Of a stretch of DNA of 64,000 nt, positions 24,011 to 35,124 are shown in pieces. The stretch is from the NCBI GenBank assembly GCA_003254905.1, contig QANU01011901.1:461002-525001 (forward strand), in the 5' to 3' direction. Each line of letters begins with the position of its first letter. Positions within the stretch are counted from its first letter, which is position 1. The translations under genes were made by a program, and so were the position numbers. Below the pieces are notes generated by a model. It was not told where the DNA came from. It saw nothing but the letters and a program-made list of their open reading frames with translations, and ran no database searches. The stretch comes from Nissolia schottii (taxonomy: Eukaryota > Streptophyta > Magnoliopsida > Fabales > Fabaceae).

Positions 24011-24415
24011 AACCGAAGGCTCATATTATAACTTCCTTGGGCCGGCCCATCGTATGACATTTGAATAAGGTGGTGGGCTTCAATGACCCAAAAATATGAG
24101 ATTAGTAGCTTTTGAAAAAAACAAGTTGTTAAGCAATGATAAGGCAGCCAATACACGGCTGGGTGTCCGCTTTTTATCCTTCCCCCTTAGTGACATCCGC
24201 AACCCCAAACCTATGGTATAAATTAATGACAATTATCAATATACAGATTTATCATTAATGTTCCATACAATGATTAAATAAGTTGGTAGCCTTATCACTC
24301 ACCTCCTGTCTTGGGCATTTTGGCACCCTTATCTCTTTGACATCTTTGCATATCCAATGCCGCTGATGCTTTTTTTTGGAGTCATGTCTAACTTAACAAT
24401 ATTCATTAATATAAA
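24011..24415. other. Intergenic DNA upstream of TAF9
   Basis: Short unassigned stretch between the TAF9 promoter and the tandem-repeat element. The left end of that element may lie here but I cannot place it. Confidence 0.4.
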
Positions 24416-25645
24416 ATATGATGCACAAACTTAAAACTTAAGTTTTGCCCAAACTATCACAAGCATTTTTGACATAAGTTGCACAAACTTAAAAAGAATG
24501 AAGTGCAACCATGCAAGAGTTGCACAAACATGTTGTTCTAATTTGCTCAAACTTAAAAAAAGTGTTAAGGTCTCCGCTTAATTCACAAAATCATACTTCA
24601 TATGGCCCAATGTGCATTCAAAATCTATACCACAAAAGCATAAAAGATTGTCTCAATGAACAAATAGTGCACAAATATTTTGTCATAGGCTATACAAACT
24701 TAAAAAGGAATGTAGTGCACTCTTGCAAGAGTTGCACAAACATCCAGGTCTACAATGCACAAACATGTTGTCATACTATGCACAAACTTAAAAATCGTGT
24801 TAAAGTCTCTACCAAATTCACGGAATCATTCTTCATATGGCTCAATGTGCATTTAAAATCACAAAAGCACAAAAGCACAAAAGATTGTCTTAGTAAACAA
24901 AGAGTGCATAAACATTTTGTCATAGGCTGCACAAACTTAAAAAGGAGTGTAGTGCATTCCTGCAAAAGTTGCACAAACATTCAGGCCTACAATGCACAAA
25001 CATGTTGTTCTATTATGCACAAACTTAAAAAATGTGTTAAGGTCTTCCCCACATTCACAGAATCATACTTCATACAATTCAATGTACATTCAAAATCACA
25101 AATCACAGAAGATTGTTCGAGTAAACAAATTAGTCATAATGCCCAAACCTTTTTAACGCCTTTTGATTTCTTTTGTTCAAAGTTGGTAGACATAAGACAT
25201 TGCTTTATTTGATTGAGAACCATAAATAAAACCTAACAAAATCGAAATCAACACTGAATACCAAAAACCGAACTAAAGATACCTTGTGATCTTATGTACA
25301 AAGTGTTTGTGCACTTTTCCTCTTTGAATGCAGTCAACGCAAGGAATGGTGATGTTGATTCGTCGATTTGTTGTTCGTCTTCGATGCAAGACCTTGTGAT
25401 CTTTCAGAGTGTCTACTGTAAAAAGAGTGTGTAGTAAGGAGAGAATTCTTGAAAATTTTTGCATTGTGAACCAAAGGTTAGGCGCAAACGATTTTGCTTT
25501 TTATGGGGGCGTGCACACACATGTTATTGAAGGGAAGTGAGCGGCGTGGGATTGCAATTAATTGAGTGGCGGACCTAGATGCATTAATTAGTGGTTGACA
25601 GTACAATCGATGTAGCTACAGGTTGCACATGTAGCATGGTTGAAA
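24416..25645. mobile_element. MULE-family related element with tandem TGCACAAAC repeats
   Basis: About three copies of a roughly 243-bp unit lie at 24420-25140 (for example 24695, 24938), each studded with TGCACAAACTTAAA and TTGCACAAACAT. The right end reads GGTTGCACATGTAGCATGG, very like the inverted ends (TGTACATGTAGCA) of the MULE at 51642-54694 and the MITE at 60233-60460. I cannot place the left end or a target duplication. The 233-codon frame across the repeats is a product of the repeat period, not a gene. Confidence 0.45.
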
Positions 25646-26103
25646 AGTGAGTAACCCAAACATTACTCACGGAAACAATGAGATGCGCATTTTTGGTACG
25701 TTTGTTGCTTGGAAGTGCTACTACTTGCTACGGGGTTTGATTGATTTAAACCACAAGCTTTACCTTTGTCACTAATTCAGCGTCATCGTCATATGAATCA
25801 TGTTCCTTTCAAACATAAACACGACTCTTAACGGTGACCCTTATACGCTCATCTCACGTAAGCCATGCAAGACGAAGGCAGACACATTTCCCCCAAGGAA
25901 ATTACGTGACGAATTTGGAAAGAGACAATAGGCATATTCTTCATGAAACAACCATTGCTTAGCATATTCTTTTCTTTCATACTCACCTTTTACTCAGATC
26001 CATTAATTTTTTCATAAAAAATACAAGCAACTAATCATTAAAAATATACAAGTGCATAACATCAGCATAATAACCTGATGAAGAATTCATCATACACAAA
26101 TAA
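25646..26103. other. Intergenic DNA
   Basis: Nothing recognisable beyond short AT-rich sequence downstream of the DUF538 gene. Confidence 0.5.
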
Positions 26104-26227
26104 GTTTTGAATTGCAATCTACAACTGCAATTGCGGCCACAATATTGCAATTTTAATGATCTCCGCAACCATATCACAAAGCAATTTTTTGCAATTTGCA
26201 ACGTAATTGCAACTACAATTTAAAATC
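26104..26227. mobile_element. Small inverted-repeat element (AATTGCAATTGCGG type)
   Basis: The left arm TTTTGAATTGCAATCTACAA pairs with the inverted right arm TTTTAAATTGTAGTTGCAAT, and the inside is full of TGCAATTGCGGCC-like words. It lies just beyond the DUF538 stop codon, so it may form part of the 3' UTR. A relative is at about 13730-14060. Confidence 0.45.
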
Positions 26228-26256
26228 TAGACATTCAAATTTTTTTTGGCTACTAA

Positions 26257-26745
26257 TTACAATTTGATCATCCTCCACCACTTCTCTTCCTTTGCTTCAT
26301 CCTTGGATTCCTTACCCACTGCCTTGAACAACGAAACCGGAAAAGACATAGACAAGCCAACGATATTGGACTTGAATGTAATCAAAGACCCTTGTGGGGT
26401 TCCCTTGACGTAAATCTCATTCAAGGTGAACCACACCAAGAAGTCCCTAGCCTTCACCCCGGTGAGGTTCTTGATCTTCTTAGGCTCCACGTAGGCAGTG
26501 ACCACCGAATCATAGCACACAAGTATGTTCTCAAACCTGTGCTCCCTTTTCTTCTCGAGCTTGAGCCAAACAAAGCCTATCTCCTTGACATAACCACATT
26601 CCTTAATGTCCTCAATGGTTAACAACCCATTAGGTAGCCCAATTTCTGAAAGCAACAAAGAGAATTTCTCCCTGCAAACTTGGTCACCGTAAGACACCTC
26701 TGCCTTGGCCTTCAGCTCCTCGGTTACCATAGTTGCTTTGTCCAT
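26257..26745 (-). CDS. DUF538 family protein
   Basis: A single-exon 162-residue protein, complete from ATG to stop. It has the DUF538 pattern: EIGLPNGLL near residue 35, IEDIKECGYVKEIGFVWLKL, a basic segment KKREHRFENILVCYDS, VTAYVEPKKIKNLTGVKARDF, then FTLNEIYV and GLSMSFPVSLF. It lacks a signal peptide, so it belongs to the cytosolic, intronless subgroup rather than the secreted one. The biochemical role of DUF538 is not settled; members are linked to stress and have been proposed to bind lipids or chlorophyll. TATAAA lies at 26835-26830, about 85 bp upstream of the ATG. Confidence 0.92.
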   Translation of the reverse strand: MDKATMVTEELKAKAEVSYGDQVCREKFSLLLSEIGLPNGLLTIEDIKECGYVKEIGFVWLKLEKKREHRFENILVCYDSVVTAYVEPKKIKNLTGVKARDFLVWFTLNEIYVKGTPQGSLITFKSNIVGLSMSFPVSLFKAVGKESKDEAKEEKWWRMIKL

Positions 26746-26840
26746 GACGTCTTTGAAATTGAAGGACTTGTTATGTTTGAAAAATTGTGGGCTTGTGTGG
26801 GTACTATATGTTAATTGGTGGTGTGGCGCTTTATAGAAGC
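26746..26840 (-). promoter_or_regulatory. DUF538 core promoter and leader
   Basis: CTATAAAGCG (TATA box at 26835-26830) at the usual distance from a short leader before the ATG at 26745. Confidence 0.55.
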
Positions 26841-27780
26841 TTATTGTGAACTCTGGATTATATAATTAGCGGAGGGGGAGAATTGGGACATTCAAGGAAT
26901 GGATAAATTTTGAGGCTTTTTGGGAATTTGGCGGAATTGAGGTTTTATAATATACCTGAACCGGGAAATATTCGACCAAACACGAGTATATTACTAGATA
27001 TCATTAATTTTTTATTTTATGTTGGGACAATATATTTTTTTTGACGTGGTGTTGGGACCAAACATTGACATAGACATAGTTGAAAGTCTGTTTTCATTTC
27101 CTACCAAATGGTCATGAGATAAGGGCATAAGGCTCCGTGATGGGGTTATTATACTAAGTCTTTTTATGTAAGCAATGCCCGACATTATCTACATCATAAA
27201 TTCACAATAAAGGATTTCCCATTTTGTATTTAGTTTTTGTTTTTAAAAAATCATGGTTAATTTCCATTTTAATAAATTAAAAAACATAAAGACTAGTTTA
27301 TAATCTATCAAAGTATTATTTCTACACCCTAGAAATTGATCGTCTATGTACACCACATAGGAACAAACATTATAAAAAAAAGAAATAAATATTATAAAAT
27401 AAATAAACAAACATTGTTATCAGACATTTATGAGTATATGAACACGTGTGTGTTTAATAATGTTTATTCTTTTATTTTGTGTATGTACAGACACACACAT
27501 ATATTTAATATTGTTCATTATGTATTTAATAATTTTTTTATTTTATAATGTTTATTTTTCTATTTAATAATGTGTATTTAGAAATACACGTTATGTCAAT
27601 TTTTGATATGGGCAAATATCAGGACTGATAATCTATTGATTACTTGAAAATGAAATACTCATTACCATATATAGATACACACACAAATCTTGCTCTAGGC
27701 TCTGTTTCCTCTTTCTATACTACTTGATTTATATATTGGTTGAAAAGTTGCTTGAGAACCAAAATAAAAGAGACGAGGAG
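26841..27780. other. Intergenic DNA
   Basis: AT-rich spacer between divergently transcribed DUF538 and the desiccation-related gene. No gene is seen. Confidence 0.5.
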
Positions 27781-28035
27781 GTCACATGCACTTCATGTTC
27801 TCAATTTCTTAGGCCTACTCGGCATGTATACTACACACGTGTCGCCTCCACAAATGTTACACTAAGCTACATTTTCCTTCCAGATGGTAGTACACTAAGC
27901 TGCATTTTAATTCCAGATGGCGCTGCCATGTGCAGTTGCATGATCCAAAATGAATGTATATATTATTGCATACGTGAATTCAGTGGCATATGCATCACCA
28001 TCGCCACCCAGAAAGAAGGCGGATCCTAAAAAAAC
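27781..28035 (+). promoter_or_regulatory. Promoter of the desiccation-related gene with ABRE and RY motifs
   Basis: A G-box/ABRE (CACACGTGTCGCC, 27834-27846) is flanked by RY elements CATGCA (27785-27790) and TGCATG (27937-27942), with TATATATTA at about 27957. ABRE plus RY is the usual arrangement of seed-maturation promoters bound by ABI5-type bZIPs and ABI3/FUS3. A 33-bp segment (ACACTAAGCTRCATTTT...TTCCAGATGG) is duplicated in tandem at about 27859-27922. Confidence 0.6.
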
Positions 28036-29434
28036 ATGGCACTTCACACTGGCACCGCCAAGGCCTCCTCCATTAATATATTGCTAACCTCCCTCCTAGT
28101 CCTCACCCTCCTCATACCAATATCTCACTCTTCTGAGCTCATTCTAAACACAGCCCAAAAATCTGATGTTGACCTTCTGGAATTTCCTCTTAACTTGGAA
28201 TATTTGGAGGCCGAGTTCTTCTTATTTGGTGCTACAGGCCGTGGATTGGATGCTGTTGACCCAGAGTTAGCCCAAGGAGGACCTCCTCCCACTGGGGGCG
28301 AAAAGGCCAATTTGGATACCCTCACTAGAGATGTCATGCTGCAATTTGGTTACCAAGAAGTTGGTCATTTGAGGTTCTCTCTAGTCTCTAAACTATATAT
28401 AGTTTCTTCCAGGACAAAATAAAATAAAAGGAAAGAAAAACTTATAAACTAAAATCATTGTGTATATATATTATTGTGAGGAAGACATAAGGCTTGTAAA
28501 TTAGAGTTACATGCATGATATATCTTCATTTGCAGGGCCATAAAGAGCACAGTGAAAGGGTTCCCTAGGCCATTGCTTAATATAAGCAAGGAAGCATTTG
28601 CTCAAGTCATGGACAGTGCCTTTGGGGAACCTCTGAACCCGCCTTTCGACCCTTATGCTAGTTCCATCAACTACCTGCTTGCATCGTATGTGATTCCTTA
28701 TGTTGGCCTCACTGGATATGTTGGAGCCAATCCAAAGTTGCAAAATCCCACTTCTAGGAAGGTAAGTTTATAATCATGTAGGTGTTTGGTATACCATTTA
28801 TGTTTGGGTAATTACCTGTATGAGAATGAGATACCGAGGTACACATCGGAGAAATGGCCGAGTTAGAATTTTATGAAAGTTAAAGCTTTTTATTGGGAAT
28901 GCCATGCACATTCTTCACAAACACTTGAAATTGGTGTTACAACTGCATGCATGTCTAACAATCACAATTATGTAAACTATCTTAAGGTTTATACAAATCA
29001 TTCAATTATATCTGAATCATCATATTTTGTATGTATAGCTCGTTGCAGGGCTTTTGGGAGTAGAGTCAGGCCAAGATGCAGTTATTCGAGCAATGCTATA
29101 CGAACGTCGAGAATTGAAAGTGAAGCCATATGGAGTGAGTGTGGGAGAGTTCACAGACCGAATTTCAATTCTGAGGAACAAGCTGGGAAACAAAGGGTTG
29201 AAAGATGAGGGTCTTAAGGTTCCTAGATTAGAAGGTGCAGAGGGAAAAGTCTCAGGGAACGTGCTAGCTGGTGACAAACATTCACTTGCATATGCAAGGA
29301 CTCCAGTGGAAATATTGAGGATAGTATATGGTGAAGGTGATGAAAGCGTCCCAGGTGGCTTCTTCCCTAGGGGAGCACATGGAAGTGTTGCTAGATCCTA
29401 CTTAAAGAGTGCAATGTTTAGGCTTTGCAAGTAG
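28036..29434 (+). CDS. Desiccation-related protein PCC13-62-like (ferritin-like domain)
   Basis: A secreted or wall-associated protein of the family first described from Craterostigma, induced by drying and abscisic acid. Three exons: 28036-28373, 28536-28761 and 29039-29434, all with GT/AG introns and matching phase, giving 319 residues, the normal size. A signal peptide covers about residues 1-33 (ILLTSLLVLTLLIP). The ferritin-like domain follows: DVDLLEFPLNLEYLEAEFFL with GATGRGLD, then QEVGHLRAIKSTVKGFPRP with the E-x-x-H type motif across the first intron, YVGLTGYVGA, and VAGLLGVESGQDAVIRAML. The C-terminal part FTDRISILRNKLG, then ARTPVEILRIVYG and GGFFPRGAHGS, is also typical. Metal binding is not proven for the family. 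The frame is intact. Confidence 0.94.
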
Positions 29435-30201
29435 CTTCTTGTGTAGTTGGGTATCTTGAAACTTTTTAGTCTTTTCCAATAGTAGCAAATTGTAATAAGC
29501 GTTTCTACGCGTTCCACTTGTTTAAACTGATCAGAAGAATTACCTTGTTCTTGGCATTTTCAGATTTGCAAATATCTTTAGGTACCTGGCACAAGATTTC
29601 CAAACAACATCTTTGTGAAGTGTCTCAGACCAAATCTGCGAATTCATTACCAAGTTAGACCATCAGAGATTCAACATCCTAATAACAAAAGCCAAAAGCT
29701 ATAAATCAGTCACAACAATGAGAAAACATTATCTTGCAACTGAAGAATCTATAAATCAGTCACAGCTCAGACATCACTATATTGAGAAATTTTGTTGCCT
29801 TTTATTAATTTAAGTGTTAATTATTGAACAACTTATATAAAGAATAAAGATAATAGATATTTGCCAAGAAAGACGGTGTAATCACTATACATCATCATTT
29901 AAGTATTACCTAATTTCATGTATCTTGATACGAAGTTCCTTGCTTAAGGCAGTTATTACATCTCATGTTGGATTTGGCTGACAAAATTAGAAAACTGTCT
30001 GCCTTTCCTAGACCTCTGATAGAGAATTTTCCTGATTCTATCTATTTTCTATCCACATTCCAAACACAAAATTCAATTCCCTCTGTTTTCTCATGCTCCA
30101 AACCAAGTCTTTGGCAATGTGGTCAGGTATAATGTGTTGCATCTTGCATACCGTTGAACATTGCCAAAACAGAAGGCCACCAGCCTACTGAAAATTGCAC
30201 A
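29435..30201. other. Convergent 3' flanks of the desiccation gene and the PPR gene
   Basis: 3' UTRs and spacer. No additional gene is visible. Confidence 0.6.
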
Positions 30202-32199
30202 TTATCCATTCCCCAGTATATCATCCATGATGCGAGTAGGTCCCATATGACCCAAGCTGTTAAAGAAGCCTCGAACTAACACATTCCATGTAGCAATGTT
30301 AGGAAAGATTCCTCTATTTAACATCTTATGAAGATACACAATGGCTTCTTCAATGCCCAACCAATTGCAAATACCCCACAAAAGACTAGTATGCGTTATT
30401 ATGTCTGGATATACCTCCTTCCCTGCATTAATTTTATCCAAAAGTTGGATGGCAGTTCTAACCTTACCCAACTTACTGTAAGCATGAATAACTATATTAA
30501 CCGTAATGGCATCAGGCTTTACTCCATTTACCAACATCTTCCCCAAAACCTGCAAAACCGATTCTTGCATTCCAACACAAGAAAAGCCATACATAATAGT
30601 GTTGTAAGTGACAGAAGTCAGCTCCATATTCCTTTCTTCCAACTCCCTTGTAAGTCCACAAGCCTCTCTGAATCTGCTTACCCTAAACAGGCCATACAAC
30701 AACTCATTGTATGTTTTGATATCAGGAACACACTCATACTTCTCCATCTGATCGAGCACACGCATCGCCCATCCTACTCTTCCACCAGCACACAAGCCCT
30801 TGATGAATGTGTTGTATGTAACAACAGTTGGAGGACAACCATCAGAAGCCATGTTCTCAATAAGATGATGAGCTTGGTTAAACATGGAAAACTGACAAAG
30901 TACATCCACCATACATGTGTATACCACAACATTAGGATGGCAACCACAGTTTATCATCTTGTTCCATGTCTCAGAAGCACCGAGCAAATTCCCAGCTTTT
31001 GCAAACCCGTATATTAGGGTGCTATACGTGGTCACATTTGGACGGCAACAGTTCTTCTCCATCTGATTACAAATAGATATAGCCTCAGCCATATTCCCAT
31101 TGGAGCAGAGACCATAGATGAGGGTGTTGTATGAGACAACATTAGGCTTAACTCCCTCCCTGAGCATAAGATTCCACAAGCCAAGAGCTTCACCAAGTCT
31201 CCCTCCCAAGAAATAACCTTTTATCAAGGAAGTGAATGTATGAATATTGGGGTTGCATCCTCTCATAAGCATTTGAGCAAGAACTGCAAGAGATAAGCCA
31301 ATATTCCCCATATCAGAAAGGCAACTAATAACGGTAGAGTAACTAACAACATTTGGGTCAATACCCTTACCCACCATATCACTCATCAAATCGAAGGCCT
31401 CCTCGATTTTGTACTCTTTGCAAACTCCATTGATCAAAGCATTATAAACAGGCACCACAGGTGCAAAACTCTTAGCTAGCTCCTTTGCCTTCTCTACTTG
31501 ACCAAGTTTACACATAAAAGAGATTATAGTGGTGTAGCTCACCACATCCGGAGGGCAACCCTTGTTCGACATTTCTTCGAGCAGCTTGCAGGCGCCATCC
31601 ACCTTCCCATTCTTACACAAAGCCTTGAGAAGAATGTTATATGTAAACACATTTGGTTCCAACCCTTCACCCTTCATGTTGTTATAAACAGGACCAATCA
31701 TCTGAAACCTATTTTCACCAAGCAAGGCATCCAAAAGGTGATTGTATATCTTCACTGAGGGCTTGCACTGGAATTCCCTGACCCTATAAAACATCTTCAA
31801 AGCTTGATCAGCCAGCCCCGCGCACCGATAAGAATTCATCACACATATGAACAAATCCTCAGAGCAGGGTATCCCTTCCAGTTTCATCTGCTGCAAAAGA
31901 TACTGAACCCCATCCATTTCACAGTTCCTACCAAGCTTCTCAATCATGATCTGATATGTCAATTGAGTGTGGCTGAAAACTCTAGAATTGGCCAAAGATT
32001 TGAAGTACTCAAGCGCCAACACAATATCTCGCTCGTGTTTCAACCTCTTCACCACATGGGACTCTTCCACAGCATGATGAGCAGGTTCGAGTTGGGGATT
32101 ATCATCAAATCTTTCGAAAATTTGGTTTGTGTTGAGCACGAACGGGATTGAAGTCTTGCGCACTTTTAACAACAGGGAACACCCATCTCTTAAATACAT
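30202..32199 (-). CDS. P-class pentatricopeptide repeat protein (At3g48810-like)
   Basis: PPR proteins bind organellar RNA in a sequence-specific way and affect its processing, stability or translation. This one is a single exon of 665 residues. A basic, hydroxylated N-terminus (LLLKVRKTSIPFVLNTN) suggests import into mitochondria or plastids. From about residue 80 to the end there are roughly fifteen 35-residue repeats with the canonical pattern (for example PNVFTYNILLKALCKNGKVD, PDVVSYTTIISFMCKLGQVE, PNVVSYNTLIYGLCSNGNMA). There is no E, DYW or SMR extension, so it is P class. The N-terminus and overall length resemble Arabidopsis At3g48810; orthology is inference from memory. The frame is intact. 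It lies head-to-head with the EMC6 remnant, with a solo LTR between them. Confidence 0.93.
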   Translation of the reverse strand: MYLRDGCSLLLKVRKTSIPFVLNTNQIFERFDDNPQLEPAHHAVEESHVVKRLKHERDIVLALEYFKSLANSRVFSHTQLTYQIMIEKLGRNCEMDGVQYLLQQMKLEGIPCSEDLFICVMNSYRCAGLADQALKMFYRVREFQCKPSVKIYNHLLDALLGENRFQMIGPVYNNMKGEGLEPNVFTYNILLKALCKNGKVDGACKLLEEMSNKGCPPDVVSYTTIISFMCKLGQVEKAKELAKSFAPVVPVYNALINGVCKEYKIEEAFDLMSDMVGKGIDPNVVSYSTVISCLSDMGNIGLSLAVLAQMLMRGCNPNIHTFTSLIKGYFLGGRLGEALGLWNLMLREGVKPNVVSYNTLIYGLCSNGNMAEAISICNQMEKNCCRPNVTTYSTLIYGFAKAGNLLGASETWNKMINCGCHPNVVVYTCMVDVLCQFSMFNQAHHLIENMASDGCPPTVVTYNTFIKGLCAGGRVGWAMRVLDQMEKYECVPDIKTYNELLYGLFRVSRFREACGLTRELEERNMELTSVTYNTIMYGFSCVGMQESVLQVLGKMLVNGVKPDAITVNIVIHAYSKLGKVRTAIQLLDKINAGKEVYPDIITHTSLLWGICNWLGIEEAIVYLHKMLNRGIFPNIATWNVLVRGFFNSLGHMGPTRIMDDILGNG

Positions 32200-32631
32200 T
32201 ATTACATTCAGTAGAAAAAAAGCCTAAAGCTTGAAACTTTGAAACATAGGATTAGGAGCTAAATTCCCAGTGAGTAAGCTTGAGAAGATGAGCAACACTT
32301 ACTCCACATGTGTTTCCAGTAGCAAAGCAATCCAAATCAACGAAGAGACTGTGAAAATGGCTCCTCGAAACAGAAAAATCTAAATTCTGGAAACAAATTT
32401 GGACTTCACTGGACAAAGGGAGATAATGGAGGTGCCTAGTCGGGTCGGGCAATTGGGTTACAAAATAGCAAATACTCACTATTGGGCAAGGTCGAGTCCG
32501 ATAAAACAAGTTTGGCCGTTGGGTTCTTTTGTTTCTGGGTTTTTTCGTTGGGTAATTTATGGGCTTGTAAGCCCATAAATATAAAAGAAATGTAATGTAA
32601 CAAAAAATAGTATAAAATATAAATTGGTAAT
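32200..32631 (-). promoter_or_regulatory. PPR 5' flank, probably part of an old divergent promoter
   Basis: Upstream region of the PPR gene, ending at the GTAAT target site (32627-32631) of the solo LTR. Without the LTR, this stretch and the first 50 bp or so beyond 35796 would form one short promoter between PPR and EMC6. No TATA box is obvious. Confidence 0.45.
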
Positions 32632-35080
32632 TGTAACATCCCACTTTTTTCTTAAAAAGAATTTCGCAGAATAAATAAATATACGAACCAATTATTGAGA
32701 CTAAAAAATTAAATTATAAAATTTAATTTGTAAAAATATCAGTCAAAATAATGGTTGGACAGATTTTCGGTTGTCGTCAGAATTTAAATACGCATCGGAG
32801 GTGCCCGTAAAATACATTTTTTCGAGAGAAAAATTATGAGTACCTTGAATTAATTTAAATTCCTCATTTTAAGTGTTGGTATAGTGTGTTTGTATGTTTA
32901 GATAATTTTCACGGTATCCGTTAATTTTTGTGCACGTGGTCGCACACGTACATGAACAGTTAACGATCAAACACGACCGAACACGAGACAAATTTGGGAG
33001 AAATTTTTTCCCAATCAGCCGTGTAGTCACAGCCCCATACCCCCCCCATTAACAACTCTCTTACGCACACTTACACTCACCTTACCCATAACATCACTTC
33101 TACTATTCACCCATTATTACTTCTAATTTATTTAATCCATTTTTACTCATTTTTCTCCAAAATTTCCCTTCAAAACCAACCACACACACACCATCAGCTC
33201 TCTCTCACATTTTTCATCTTCTTCTTCCATTCATTTCTTCTCCAAAGAACCAAGCCCAAAAAACCACTACTGTCTTCAAGCAAAACTCAAGCATTCTTGC
33301 CCATTTTTCCAAAGCAAAACCGAAACCCTCTAAGCCTAAGCCTCACCAACTTCTTCTCATTGCCTTCCACTTAAAATCTAAAGTGAACATCATCTTGTTC
33401 TCTTTAGAAAACTCAAGCCACTCATCACAAGAAAACAAGCACATAGTCCTCATTTTAGAGGAAGAAAGTAAGTGGTTCTCCAGCACTCTTGGAGACCTCT
33501 TGTCAACAATCCCACCACCAACCAGGAACTCTTTAGAAGTGGGTAACTATGCCTAAATCACCTCCTTGGTGGTTATTGTATGTTTACAGGTGTATGCAAG
33601 TGTTTATGTGTGTTGTATGTTGTTTGTGGAAAATATGATATATTATGTGTTATAGTAAGTTTTAGAAATTGAAAATATGTTTATTTGAGTGTTGGGAAAT
33701 TGTCCTTATGGTTATATGAAAAGGGAATGGATTGGTGCTAGAAATGGTAACAAAGGTATCACTGATACATGTCACAGGTCTATGGTCATTCGAATGACCA
33801 AACTATGGTCATTCGAATGAACCACGAAATTTCTAAGAACAAAGAGCAAAAAGATACAGGACATTCGAATGACCACCCTAGGTCATTTGAATGAATTATA
33901 AAGATTTCAAAAACTGAGAGTCACAGAGGTGAGTCATTCGAATGACTGCCTTGGTCATTCGAATGAATCCCTGAATTTTTTAAACTGAGAGCACAACAGA
34001 CGAGTCATTCGAATGATTAGCATTAGTCATTCGAATGAGTCACTGATTTAGCTAAACTAAGAGTATAAGGCATATGTCATTCGAATGACCCAGTATAAGT
34101 CATTCAAATAACCCATTTTATGCACCAACCGGAGAGCCAAAATTCTATGACATTCGAATGACTCTTGAAAGGTCATTCAAATGACTTAGGATTTCAGCCC
34201 CACGTCTTAAGTTTTCCCCATCTATTGAGATGCGGGTTATGTATCATGTAATGTATTAGGTATGATGATGTAAATCACTTTGTATTATGCACCTTGATTA
34301 TGTTATTATGCATCATGAGGGCATGGTTATCACTAGGATTTTAGGACAACCGTAGATCACTAGAAATCTATCACCTAACTCTGTAAAGATCATAAATGAA
34401 CCTTAGTGAAACTGTAAAAGGTTCCGGTCATAGAGGGTTCGGTGTACCTTGAAGAAAGTACATAATTATATAATAGGGAATTCTCCTCTCTTGGCACGTC
34501 AAGCATGATAAGCCCATTGCCAGTCCAGCAAGAAGGACTAGTTTTATGACCATGAAAAATGCAGGCTTAGACCTGAACGCAGGCTTTGTCCTGATCCAAG
34601 AAAGTAAAGCAAGAAAGTAAAGTCAAGTCTAAGTTTTCACGTCATGACGTTAAAAGAAAAGTATGGCCCCCAAGTGGTGACTCTAAGAAAGTCAAGCAAG
34701 CCAAGAAGAAGGCAAAAAAGTATGAGCCCACTCTTGGCGTCACTGTAAGGGTGGACCCCTTCATCATCCTAGGAGTAGGATGATTAATCCCTTTCGTCGC
34801 TCGATGAAGATTGCTTTCATGCATCCGTGGTTCGCTACCGCTCAGGTAACAGCGCTGCCTGGTCGTCGACGATACAGTGAGCAAAGTAGGTTGTAGCCGT
34901 CAGGTGACGACAGTCCCACAAACTACAAAGGAGAACGATGGGCATAAAGTAACGAAAAGGACGTGGCCTTAAGGCGCGTAAGAGAATCCCCTACCCCCCC
35001 TTCATGCATAAGTATGTGATGTATGTATATGAGTATGTAGGTATGCGCTATAAGGCAATGTCCAACTAAGCGCAAGACTG

Positions 35081-35124
<44 letters not shown>

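Noticed and set aside
24060-24140. Possible left end and 9-bp duplication (AAAATATGAG against AAAAGTGAG) for the element upstream of TAF9
   Set aside because: The match needs a gap and the adjacent sequence does not resemble the family terminus well enough.
24511-25212. 233-codon open frame with repeated CTNLKR...SCKSC blocks
   Set aside because: It is the translation of a roughly 243-bp tandem repeat whose period is a multiple of three. There is no family signature, and the motifs are DNA-level TGCACAAAC repeats.
30328-32151. Several plus-strand frames of 86 to 229 codons
   Set aside because: They are antisense shadows of the intact PPR gene, whose 665-residue frame has about fifteen canonical repeats.
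33780-34190. Regular palindrome array considered as a CRISPR-like array
   Set aside because: It lies inside a plant LTR, the repeats are palindromes paired at short spacing, spacers are similar rather than unique, and no cas genes exist in plants.
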